From contig CAZEDU010000133.1 in NCBI GenBank assembly GCA_964511185.1, positions 1 to 13,724 on the forward strand: a stretch of 13,724 nt of DNA, written 5' to 3'. This DNA comes from CAZEDU01 sp964511185. Lineage in GTDB: Bacteria; Myxococcota; Myxococcia; Myxococcales; Myxococcaceae. Below, one piece after another: positions 1-7,459 of this stretch (positions within the stretch are counted from its first letter, which is position 1; each line of letters starts with the position of its first letter). The notes under the pieces were generated by a model. It was not told the origin of the DNA. It ran no database searches and saw nothing but the letters and a program-made list of their open reading frames with translations. The translations under genes and the position numbers were made by a program.

Positions 1-3000
1 CGCCGTCGAGGTCGTCCGAGACGAGCGAGGCAAAGACACGCGCAAGCTGACGACCTACCCCAAGGACTTCTTGGTGGAGGCCACCCACTTCCGAACCAAG
101 CTCGACGGAATCAAGTACTTCGATGCCTCCGGGAAGCAGGACCTGCTGCCGGCCGACTTCTTCCATTCAGAGGACGAGTGGTTCTTCACCAAGACCCTCG
201 TGGGTCGGCCGATCAACTCGCGAGCCATCCTGGGCTCGCAAGAGCAGGCGCTGAAGATCAAGTTCGCGCGCACCAACAACAGCGTGATCGGCGTCGACCT
301 GAACATCGCGCCCGAGCAGCTGGTGCTGGACCCGACCAAGACGCTCACCGTCCTCGAGTTTCCGGTGGAGTGGGTCGCCTACCTGAAGGAGCTCAAGCTC
401 GGCGACAAGGAGCCGACGGCGCGCTTCTGGCGCGACCGCAGCTACGCGCTGGTCGACTTCAACAACGCGGACCGGCTCGACCAGGCGTTCACGCTCGACA
501 ACAAGCTCGAGAAGCTCGAGATCGGAACGGACTACCTCTCGTTCAACATCTACGAGTCGTCGACCGGCAACACCTACAAGTACTCGCTCGCGAAGGACAA
601 CCGTAGGCTCCCAGGGCAGGTACTGCACGCCGAGGACGCGAGCCTCTTCCACATCTTCACGGAGCGGAAGAAGGTCATCAACGGCACGCTGTTCACGCAG
701 ACGCCGGACATCGACAAGATCATCTTCGCGAACCGCTTCTACCCTGACCCGCAGACGAACGAGATCATCTACCACCTGAGCGACAACAGCCCGGACGTGC
801 CCGAGTTCGAGGAGGCCGTGCGCGCGGCGGTTCAGGCGTGGGACACCGCGTTCCAGGAAGCGGGCGTCGGGGTGCGCGTCCGGTTCAGCGACCAGCGCGT
901 GGAGCTCGGCGACGTCCGCTACAACCAGATCGTCCTCTACGGCTATGAGATCGACTCGACGATGGACAGCGGCGGCCTGCTGCTCGGCTTCGGTCCGTCG
1001 CTCCAGGACACGCGCTCGGGACAGACCTTCTCGGCGGCGACCCACATTTATCTGCGCGCGTACCGCGAGGGCCTGATCAGCAGCATCCGCAGCTTCGTGC
1101 GGGCCGAGCTCAGCCTGTACGCGGATAAGAAGATCTCGAGCGTGCCTTCCTTCGCGTACGCCGACTCGCTCGAGTCTCTGACGCCGCCCGTCCAGGGCAG
1201 CGGCGGCAACACCGCCATGACCCACCTGATGAACTTCCTCTACGACCCCAACCTGTTCGCCAATCCGCTCCAGCGCGACAACTTCGTCGAGGCCGTCATG
1301 CCTTACGAAGAGGCGAAGCTGCACTGGCAGGCGGTGGGCGCGGCGGCCGAGAAGAAGCCCGCCAAGCTCGACGGTGAGTGCGGACACGCGGCCGTCGCGG
1401 CGCGGAGCACGTCCTGGAAGAAGATCCGCGAGACCTGCATGGTCGGCGCGAACCCGTTCAACAAGTACATGGTCGACCTGAAGGCGGCGCACCAAGCCAA
1501 CCCGGCCATCTACAACCTCTCGAACGAGGAAGAGGCCGTCCTCGCGTGCGCTCAGCCGCTGATGAAGGACCTGCTCATCTCCACGCTGATCCACGAGGTC
1601 GGACACAACCTGGGGCTGGGTCACAACTTCGCGGCGTCGAGCGACGGGACCAACTTCGCCAAGAAGGCCGACGGCACGATGGCCTACCCGTCGTCGTCGG
1701 TGATGGACTACCCCGACCGCGACTACGACGTGTTCTCGAAGGCGGGCCCGTACGACGTGGCCGCCATCCGCTACCTCTACGGTCGGAGGATCGAGCTGCA
1801 GAACGCCGAGCTGATGCCGGTGCCCGACGGCGTCAGCGCCGTGCAGGCCGCCAAGAAGAAGGGCATCGATCTCAAGCGCTACCGGATGTGCACCGACTAC
1901 GAGGCGATGTCCAACAACCTCCCGGACTTCGACCCGCTCTGCTCGCGGTGGGACGTGGGCACCAACCCCAGGGAGTACGTGCTGTGGACCATCCGTAAGA
2001 TCCACGCGGACATCATCGAGAACGGCTACCGCTACAACAACGTCCGGTTCGGCGGCGCGCGCGCCGGCCTCAACTACTTCCTCAACTTCAAGCAGATCCA
2101 CGACTACTTCCGCTACCTGGTCTCGAAGCAGACCGGCTTGTACTTCGACAAGATGTCGAACGTGAACGAGCAGGCGCTGCTCCAGGCGATCTCGCAGACC
2201 TCCAACCCGGAGCTGACGCTTCGCTACTACGAGGGCGTGAAGGAGATCTTCGCGTTCACCCGTGAGCTGCTGAACATGTCCAGCCGCATCTGCGTTGCCG
2301 AGATGGGCCAGAACCAGGTGGCGGGGCTCGTCGAGTTCAAGGACCTGCGCAACCGGATCTTCGAGAAGCACCAGAAGACGGTTCAGAACTGCGCCGAGGC
2401 GCAGGCGCTCGGCATGCCGATTCTCGCGACCCTGGGCCACCCCTGGGCGACGCAGCCCAACGTGACGCTCATCGACCGGGGCGCCGAGCTCGCCGGCTTC
2501 GAGATTGACCTGGACCCCGCAGCTTCGGCGAACGCGGCGAAGCGGACCTCGCACAACGGCGGTTACTGGGACCTGCGCTACTCGTCCGGCGTGGCCGCGC
2601 TCAAGTCGGCGGCGTTGCTGACGCTCGTCTCGCGCGGCGAAGACTGGAAGAACGCCAGCGGTCAGCGCGTTCCGGTGCTGCGCACCACCGAAGCCGCCGG
2701 GGTGCGCGGGGTGAGCATGCTCGACTTCCCCTGGTTCGCCGACGCGCTCTTCAGCGACGCCGTCAACCGGATCGTGCTGGGGCTCGACAAGAAGTACATC
2801 GAGCCGAGGTTGACCGGCACGGTGCCCTTCTNNNNNNNNNNACCGGGAGTACGAGGACTTCAACAATGTGCTGCTGCGCAGCCTGATGAACGGGGCGTTC
2901 GATCAGCGCTCGCCCTCGTACCCATACGCGCTGTCGATGCGTCCGAACAAGGAGCCGAGCCAGACGACCTTCACGAACCGCTACGGCACGTCCGAAGAGC

Positions 3001-3482
3001 CGATCTGGTACGTCCCGAACACGCGGTTCGAGGTGCTCTACTCCACCTCGAGCACCCACGTCGGCAAGCTCCTGCGCGTGCTGAGCGAGGCCAATCAGGT
3101 CGTCGGCATCTACACGGCGGGGCAGAACCTGGCCTCCGGCACCGCGCCGGCGCTCATTCAGGCGCGCCTGGATGCGGTCAGCCCCACCGCGACGCTCGAG
3201 GATCGCCTGTTCCAGGCGTCGCTCGCCTACTTCGCTCAGCAGAAGCTGACGCTGCAGCCGGCGCAGAAGGGCCTGCTGCGAACCGCGCTCAAGACGGCGA
3301 TCGCCAGCGCCACGCCCGAAAACCTGGCGCCGACCGGTCAGGCCGCGTTCCTGGCGGCGCAGCTCGATCCGTTCGTGAAGAACACGCTGACCAACCCCAT
3401 GGTCATGGACCTGGCGATCTACGACGTCGAGAACTACTCGGCGCTGGTCACCACGCTCAACCTGTACCTGGCTTCGTTCTAA
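1..3482 (+). CDS. Large zinc metalloprotease (metzincin, DUF4953-like), 5' partial, interrupted by assembly gap
   Basis: The reading frame is open from base 2, so the true start lies before the window; the TTG at 71 is internal. Visible are 943 codons before the gap and 212 after it, ending in TAA at 3480-3482. The catalytic site is HEVGHNLGLGH (codons from 1592; His 531, 535 and 541 and Glu 532 of the visible part), an exact HExxHxxGxxH metzincin zinc site. A Met-turn SVMDY follows, with its Met codon at 1703. Sequence around the zinc site resembles the DUF4953/DUF5117 'zinc-dependent metalloprotease' family of large, usually secreted or surface proteins. The frame changes from phase 2 to phase 0 across the 10 Ns at 2832-2841. 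Reading continues as REYEDFNNVLL right after the gap, so this is a gap-size artefact, not a proven frameshift. Signal peptide and N-terminal domains are outside the window. Substrate unknown. Family call fairly sure; exact Pfam membership is inferred. Confidence 0.88.
2832..2841. other. Assembly gap (10 Ns) inside the metalloprotease gene
   Basis: Ten Ns in a row. Coding is clear on both sides, but in frames that do not match if the gap is really 10 bases. A missing length divisible by 3 would restore one continuous frame. A run of exactly 10 Ns, seen twice in this window, is a common scaffolding placeholder. Confidence 0.97.
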
Positions 3483-3500
3483 GCCGGTCGACCGCCTCAC

Positions 3501-3532
3501 CACCGCCGAAGGCCGCGAGGTCTTCGGCGGTG
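3501..3532. terminator. Bidirectional hairpin between convergent genes
   Basis: A perfect 11-bp inverted repeat (CACCGCCGAAG at 3501-3511, CTTCGGCGGTG at 3522-3532) extends inward by a G-U and two G-C pairs to a 14-bp stem closed by the tetraloop GCGA (3515-3518), a GNRA type. It sits 18 nt after the protease stop and 5 nt beyond the DUF1552 stop, so it can serve both convergent transcripts. No T-tract follows on either strand. It may therefore be a factor-assisted terminator or an mRNA 3'-end stabiliser rather than a textbook intrinsic terminator. Confidence 0.7.
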
Positions 3533-3537
3533 CGGCA

Positions 3538-4839
3538 TCAGCTCAGGGCGCCGGGCAGCGGCCCGCTCCCACTGTCGAGCGAGCCGTACTTCTGGACCGA
3601 GGTCAGCCCCATCGCGTGGCACGCGGTCACCAGGAGCCGGTGATTCGTGGTGTTGGTGACCTTGACGTAGCGGCCGCCGCGCAGCCCGGACTGGGCGCCG
3701 CCGGCCAGGATGAACGGCACGTTGTTGGCGTCGTGGCTTCGACCCACGCCGATCTCCGAGCCCCAGATCACGATCGTGTTGTCGAGCACCGAGCCGCCTG
3801 CCGCGTCCGGCGTGGCGGCGAGGCGATCGAGCAAGTGGGCGAAGCGCTGCGCGTACCAGGTGTACACCTTCGCCAGCGTGTTCGGCGCGGCGGCCGAGTT
3901 GTCGTGGCTCCACTCGTGGTGGCCGAGCGTGTCGAGCCCGACCCATGGGTAGAGCGAGGCGTCGTTGTCCGCGATGCGCACCTGCATGCTGACGATGCGC
4001 GTGAGACCGCAGCCGAGCGCGGCCGCGGCGAGCTCGAGCTGCCGGTCGATGGCGGTCTCGGCGTTGACCCCGGTCGGCGCCGCGGGCTTGGCGCAGGCCG
4101 GCGCTTCCGCCTGGAGGCGCAGCTCGAGCTCGCGCACGGCCGTGGCGTGCGCGTCGAGCCGGGCGCGGTCTTGAGAGGACAGGACCGCTTGGCGCGATTG
4201 CATGTCGGCGAGGACCGTGTCGAGCACGCTGGTGCGGCGCTTCTTGCGCTTCACCTCGGCGGAGGCGTCGGGGACGGGCGCCGAGATGCCGAACACCGAA
4301 TCGAACGCGCCCTGCGGAGAGTCGAGCGGGTTCTTCACCTGCCCTGGCGCGCGGTAGATCATCCGGTTGGCCGGGCGCAGCGACCCGCAGCTCACGCCGA
4401 GCTCGAGCGTCTTGAACGGCGTGGTGACCGCGAGCTCGGTCGCGATGTGCTGGTCCACCGACACGCCGGTCCCCCAACCGAAGCTCTGGCCCGGGTGTCC
4501 TGGGTGGTTGAAGAGGCTCGACTGCGTGTCGATGGGCGAGCCGGTCCACAGCGCCGGCATCGTGTAGATGTGCGGGACGTAGTAGCTCGTCCCGTACGGC
4601 ACCGACGCGCCGTCGAGGATGAGCAAGCGGCCCTTGTGCGCTTGCAGCGGCGCCAAGATGGGCGAGAGCGTGAAGTTGGTCTCGGTGCCCGTGGGGCGCC
4701 ACTGCGACCAGACCGTTCCGTGCGGCGTGTAGAACAACAGCAGCTTCTTCGCCGGGCCGCCCGCGCCCAGCGCCTTCGTCCACGGGAACAAGGTCGCCGC
4801 GGCGGCCGATTGCAGGAGCGTCCGTCGCGTCAGCTTCAT
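3538..4839 (-). CDS. DUF1552 (HXXSHH family) protein, Tat-exported
   Basis: A 433-residue protein. Its N-terminus has a twin-arginine signal (TRRTLLQ, Arg 5-6) followed by an Ala-rich stretch and a likely cleavage site near residue 26, so it is probably exported folded to the periplasm or surface. The body matches DUF1552: LLLFYTPHG near residue 33, DNTIVIWGSEIG near 363, and the signature region around residues 307-313. That signature reads HHEWSHD, so the last His of the family's HXXSHH motif is replaced by Asp 313. The start ATG (4839) overlaps the upstream DUF1592 stop as ATGA and has GGGAG (4847-4851) 7 nt before it, which supports this start. DUF1552 genes commonly follow DUF1592 genes in myxobacteria and planctomycetes; the biochemical role is unknown. 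Family call sure, function unknown. Confidence 0.93.
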   Translation of the reverse strand: MKLTRRTLLQSAAAATLFPWTKALGAGGPAKKLLLFYTPHGTVWSQWRPTGTETNFTLSPILAPLQAHKGRLLILDGASVPYGTSYYVPHIYTMPALWTGSPIDTQSSLFNHPGHPGQSFGWGTGVSVDQHIATELAVTTPFKTLELGVSCGSLRPANRMIYRAPGQVKNPLDSPQGAFDSVFGISAPVPDASAEVKRKKRRTSVLDTVLADMQSRQAVLSSQDRARLDAHATAVRELELRLQAEAPACAKPAAPTGVNAETAIDRQLELAAAALGCGLTRIVSMQVRIADNDASLYPWVGLDTLGHHEWSHDNSAAAPNTLAKVYTWYAQRFAHLLDRLAATPDAAGGSVLDNTIVIWGSEIGVGRSHDANNVPFILAGGAQSGLRGGRYVKVTNTTNHRLLVTACHAMGLTSVQKYGSLDSGSGPLPGALS

Positions 4840-6440
4840 GGTGCGGCTCCCGCGCGCAGGTACCCGGATGCCGCCAGGTCGATCATCATCTCTTGAAGCC
4901 CTCCGGGGGCCTTCGCGCGCTCGGCCAAGGCCTGCACGACACAGCTCAGGCTGGACGGCTCGGGCACCCCGCCGGCGTAGCGCACCCACTGGGTCGTGAC
5001 GCACCGCTGGACTTCGGGACGCTCTGCCAGCGCGGCCGAGAGCGCGACCCCGCCTTTGACCGAGATGGTGTCGCTGCCGAAGCTGAGCTCCGCGTGGTCG
5101 TCGATGGGCTTCCCCTTCTCGAGCTCGCGCCAGCGGCCGAGCGCGTCGTACCGCTCGAAGGCGAACCCGATGTTGTCCATCGCGCGGTGGCACGACGCGC
5201 AGGCGGGCGAGCTGACGTGAACCGCCAGGCGCTCGCGCGTCGTCGCGTTCGGGTCGACTTCCGGCAGGGTCACCTCGACGCCTGCGGGCGGCGGCGGCGG
5301 TGGCGCGCACAGCACGTCGGACAAGATCGCGTGACCTCGGAGCGTGGGGGAGGTGCCGCCTGCGTGCGCCAGCGCCGCCATCACCCCTGGCAAGGTCAGC
5401 AGGCCTGCGCGCTTGGCCGGGTCGAGCGCGACGTCGCTCGCCGAGCTGCCAACGATGTCGCTGCCGTAGATCGCGCTCAAGGCGGGGAGAGGCGACGTCC
5501 TCGACGTGGTGAAGAGCTGCGGGAGGCCGCCGTTGTCGGCGACCGCGCGCCGGAAGAGCTCCACCGGCTCTTGCTCGAGCGCCGCGAGCGTCGGCTCGCC
5601 CAGGGCCGCCAGATCCGGCCGGGCGTCGGAGCGGCGCAGCTTCTCGAGCCGAAGCCAATCGCTGACGAAGGCGCGAAGGCCCCTCTGGCTTCTCGGGTCG
5701 GCCAGCATCGCTCGCGCGGCCGAGCGAACGCCGTTCACCGTACCGAGCTCACCGCGCGCCGCGGCGTCGAGCAGCGCGTCATCGGGGCTCGCGTTCCAGA
5801 ACATAAGGGCAAGCCGGGCGGCCACGGCATACCCGTCGAGCAGGCCATCGGCGCCGACCGGCTCATCGAGGTAGAGAAAGGCCGGGCTCTGCAGCATGGC
5901 TTGGAGCACCCAGCGCGCGGCCCCCGCCGGCGAGCCTTCCTCCGCGAGGCCTTGGTCATAGAGCGAGGCGTACCGGTCGCGAAGCGCACCCTCCAGCGGT
6001 CGTCGGAAGAGCCGGCGCCCGACTTCGTCGAGCAGCCAGGGCTTGCAGCCGCTCGGAGTGCACCGGACGAGCGACGCCGTGTCGGCCACCTTCTCGGCGT
6101 ACGACAAATACGCCTGGGCCGTCGCGACGTCGACGATGCCCGAGATGTTGCTGCGATAGGTGAACAGCTGCTCGTCGGAGACCGGCAGCGGCTCGACGAC
6201 GCCAAGCACGTCTTGCACGGCCTGCTCGACGTAGGACCGAGTGAGGCGGCGCATCGGCACAGCGGCTGGCGCGGGCGGCTCGCACGCCTGGAGCGAAGGC
6301 GGCAGGAGCTCTGCCTCGGGTGCCGATGACGGCGTGTCACCGGCCCCTCGTCCGTCGATGTCGAGTTCCACGAAGCCGGTGCAGCCGGCGAGCACGAAGA
6401 AGATCAGGTGGGCGCGTCGTGGGGCAGCTTGGAGGCCCAT
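4836..6440 (-). CDS. DUF1592/DUF1588 multidomain lipoprotein with CxxCH motif
   Basis: A 534-residue protein. Residues 11-20 (HLIFFVLAGC) give a short hydrophobic segment and lipobox, so Cys 20 is the predicted lipid anchor. Domain order: DUF1587 (RRLTRSYVEQAVQDVLG, 64-80), DUF1595 (about 112-175, with LFRRPLE), DUF1592 (about 180-305, starting at SPAFLYLDEP), DUF1588 (about 343-440, with RAGLLTLPGVMA and a run of six Pro at 380-385) and DUF1585 (about 455-525). Within DUF1588, CASCH (414-418) has the CxxCH form of a haem c site and is followed by the conserved MDNIGFAFERYDALG. Whether haem is attached cannot be seen. Length and order fit the family. It is the first gene of an operon and overlaps DUF1552 by 4 nt, suggesting coupled translation. 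No strong Shine-Dalgarno precedes ATG 6440; the start rests on the signal peptide. Function unknown. Confidence 0.93.
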   Translation of the reverse strand: MGLQAAPRRAHLIFFVLAGCTGFVELDIDGRGAGDTPSSAPEAELLPPSLQACEPPAPAAVPMRRLTRSYVEQAVQDVLGVVEPLPVSDEQLFTYRSNISGIVDVATAQAYLSYAEKVADTASLVRCTPSGCKPWLLDEVGRRLFRRPLEGALRDRYASLYDQGLAEEGSPAGAARWVLQAMLQSPAFLYLDEPVGADGLLDGYAVAARLALMFWNASPDDALLDAAARGELGTVNGVRSAARAMLADPRSQRGLRAFVSDWLRLEKLRRSDARPDLAALGEPTLAALEQEPVELFRRAVADNGGLPQLFTTSRTSPLPALSAIYGSDIVGSSASDVALDPAKRAGLLTLPGVMAALAHAGGTSPTLRGHAILSDVLCAPPPPPPAGVEVTLPEVDPNATTRERLAVHVSSPACASCHRAMDNIGFAFERYDALGRWRELEKGKPIDDHAELSFGSDTISVKGGVALSAALAERPEVQRCVTTQWVRYAGGVPEPSSLSCVVQALAERAKAPGGLQEMMIDLAASGYLRAGAAP

Positions 6441-6577
6441 GTGCTCGGGGCAAGGAGCAAGGTTGATGCCCCCGCAGGAATCAGAAAAACCTTCTGAATC
6501 CGCGCGCCTCGTCGATGGCCTCGGAGCAGGTGATGCTGCTCGTGGACATCAGTGGCACATCCGCGCGCCAAAACGAA
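6441..6577 (-). promoter_or_regulatory. Leader/promoter region of the DUF1592-DUF1552 operon
   Basis: A non-coding stretch upstream of the lipoprotein gene. It contains an imperfect hairpin at 6477-6501 (TCAGAA 6481-6486 pairs with TTCTGA 6492-6497, extended by 3 bp beyond one mismatch), 36 nt before the start codon. It also contains an 11-bp direct repeat ATCCGCGCGCC at 6498-6508 and 6559-6569, 61 nt apart. No convincing -35/-10 pair was found. These could be regulator sites or chance in GC-rich DNA. Small ORFs here show no support for being genes. Confidence 0.3.
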
Positions 6578-6615
6578 GGGCTCGGTCATTCCAGAAGTGG
6601 AATGAAACCGAGCCC
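6578..6615 (-). terminator. Intrinsic terminator of tRNA-Val
   Basis: On the minus strand, 8 nt past the tRNA 3' end, a hairpin has a 9-bp outer stem (GGGCTCGGT 6578-6586 with ACCGAGCCC 6607-6615) and a 6-bp inner stem (CATTCC 6587-6592 with GGAATG 6599-6604), separated by a 2-nt bulge, with a 6-nt loop. The transcript then runs into the T-rich TTCGTTTTGG (minus strand, 6577-6568). Placement and shape fit a Rho-independent terminator for the tRNA transcript. Confidence 0.78.
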
Positions 6616-6623
6616 TGACCGAG

Positions 6624-6695
6624 TGGGCGCAGCAGGTTTCGAACCTGCGACCCCTGCCGTGTGAAGGCAGTGCTCTACCGCTGAGCTATGCGCCC
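6624..6695 (-). tRNA. tRNA-Val (anticodon CAC)
   Basis: The reverse complement folds as a complete 72-nt cloverleaf: acceptor GGGCGCA/TGCGCCC, D arm GCTC-AGCGGTA-GAGC, anticodon stem CTGCC/GGCAG with loop TTCACAC giving anticodon CAC (reads GUG), 5-nt variable loop GGGTC, T arm GCAGG-TTCGAAA-CCTGC, and discriminator A. The 3' CCA is not encoded (CTC follows), so CCA must be added after transcription. It stands alone, with its own terminator. GUG is a valine codon expected to be frequent at this GC content. Confidence 0.97.
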
Positions 6696-6707
6696 GAAAA
6701 CGCGCGC

Positions 6708-6736
6708 AAACTGCCCCAATCGGGCAGGCAGGTCAA
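6708..6736 (-). promoter_or_regulatory. Possible promoter of tRNA-Val
   Basis: On the minus strand a good -35 box, TTGACC (6736-6731), is followed after 17 nt by the weak -10 candidate CAGTTT (6713-6708). This would start transcription a few nt before the tRNA 5' end at 6695. The -35 is near consensus but the -10 is poor, so confidence is low. The boxes overlap the hairpins at the end of the hsp70 operon. Confidence 0.3.
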
Positions 6737-6743
6737 GCCTGCC
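6711..6743 (-). terminator. Possible terminator of the hsp70-SCP2 operon (two alternative hairpins)
   Basis: Just past the TAG of the coiled-coil gene, two overlapping stems are possible: GGCAGGC/GCCTGCC (6723-6729 with 6737-6743, 7-nt loop) and CTGCCC/GGGCAG (6711-6716 with 6722-6727, 5-nt loop). On the minus strand the second stem runs into TTTGCG, a weak T-tract. The two share bases, so only one can form at a time. Location supports termination; sequence support is modest. Confidence 0.4.
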
Positions 6744-6748
6744 GACCG

Positions 6749-7024
6749 CTACTTGCTCACCTGGTCGAGCTTCTCTTCCAAGTCGCGGATGCGCCGTTTC
6801 AGCGCCGACAGCTGCTTGCCGATGGCCTTGAAATCCTGCTTGGGCGCGAGCGAGAGTTGGCGCATCACCTCGGCCTGGGTCTGGTCGAGCGCGGCCTTGC
6901 CCTTCTGCACCTTGCCGATGGCGTTGGCGACGGCCATCGCCCGCTTCTCGTCGGCGAACAGCCTCTCCATCGCCTTCTGGGAGAGCGCGAGCGCCTCTTT
7001 CTTGAGCCTGCTGGACAACGCCAT
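6749..7024 (-). CDS. Small coiled-coil protein (UbiK/BMFP-like or phasin-like), last gene of the hsp70 operon
   Basis: A 91-residue, highly charged, predicted all-helical protein without Cys, signal peptide or membrane segment. Residues 1-50 form a basic, Ala-rich helix. After LAPKQDF (59-65) a C-terminal heptad-like stretch, LSALKRRIRDLEEKLDQ (73-89), suggests a coiled coil, probably oligomeric. The ATG start (7024) is preceded by GAGG (7031-7034) with 6 nt spacing and lies 3 nt after the SCP2 stop, so it is surely co-transcribed. Length and layout resemble the UbiK/BMFP family, whose E. coli member partners the SCP2-domain protein UbiJ, and also short phasin-type granule proteins. This is shape similarity seen by eye; no diagnostic motif was found. 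Likely a real gene of unknown function, cytoplasmic. Confidence 0.8.
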   Translation of the reverse strand: MALSSRLKKEALALSQKAMERLFADEKRAMAVANAIGKVQKGKAALDQTQAEVMRQLSLAPKQDFKAIGKQLSALKRRIRDLEEKLDQVSK

Positions 7025-7027
7025 GGG

Positions 7028-7456
7028 CTACCTCTTCTCGTCGATGAACTCGGTCGGCACCTGCGCCAACACGCGATCGGCGATGCCCTTGTACTTCATT
7101 CGCTCGATGAGCGGCTGCAGGTCCCCCTTCAGGTTGATCTGCCGCTTCAAGACCGCCTCGATGGGATCGAGCGTGCCTCTCAGGAGCCCCTTCCACACGC
7201 TGTAAGGCGCGCGCGCCAGATACACCGGCTCGATCTCGTCGAGCTCGTCGGGGTCGCGCAAGACCGACCACTTCTCGATGCGGCCGTTCTTCGGCACCGC
7301 GTGCACCGCGAAGGGCTTGGCGAGCTTGCCGGCCTCGGCCTCGATGATCGCGCCGAAGTCGCCCTTCCACCCGTCGCCGGCGAGCGCGCTCTCCGGATCG
7401 GCGTTGGTGGCGTCGACGGCGGCCTGGCACCACTCTTTCGAAGGGAAGACCGGCAC
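7028..7456 (-). CDS. SCP2 sterol-carrier-like lipid-binding protein
   Basis: A 142-residue single-domain protein. The pattern PVFPSKEWCQAAVDATNADP, then a GDGWKGDF segment, VYLARAPYSVWKGLLRGTLD (about 79-98) and the closing INLKGDLQPLIERM (107-120) is typical of stand-alone bacterial SCP2 proteins. These use a hydrophobic tunnel to bind lipids or acyl chains. No signal peptide or membrane helix, so cytoplasmic. The GTG start (7456) lies 3 nt after the hsp70 stop. The next gene begins 3 nt after this gene's stop, so translation of all three is probably coupled. In E. coli the SCP2 domain of UbiJ helps handle ubiquinone precursors; myxobacteria mostly use menaquinone, so another lipid is likely. 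The ligand cannot be inferred. Confidence 0.85.
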   Translation of the reverse strand: MPVFPSKEWCQAAVDATNADPESALAGDGWKGDFGAIIEAEAGKLAKPFAVHAVPKNGRIEKWSVLRDPDELDEIEPVYLARAPYSVWKGLLRGTLDPIEAVLKRQINLKGDLQPLIERMKYKGIADRVLAQVPTEFIDEKR

Positions 7457-7459
7457 GCC

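Noticed and set aside
167..2866. 899-codon open frame on the minus strand opposite the protease gene
   Set aside because: A shadow of the high-GC codon pattern. The translation is rich in Arg, Val and Glu without motifs, and the plus strand encodes a clear metzincin site.
3483..3643. Extension of the protease reading frame past 3482
   Set aside because: It arises only because the 10-N gap shifts the frame. The phase-0 continuation, starting REYEDF, is the coding one and stops at 3482.
4840..5658. N-terminal extension of the DUF1552 protein to 5658
   Set aside because: It would run through the DUF1592 gene in another frame and bury the Tat signal. ATG 4839 has a good Shine-Dalgarno and the ATGA overlap.
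6551..6568. TGGCAC with a downstream GC-rich block as a sigma-54 promoter
   Set aside because: The GG/GC spacing and the T residues of the -12 element do not fit, and it would point away from the operon.
6624..6695. tRNA-Val as an attachment site for an integrated element
   Set aside because: No integrase gene lies nearby, I noticed no repeat of the tRNA 3' end in the window, and its flanks look like ordinary chromosome with matching base composition.
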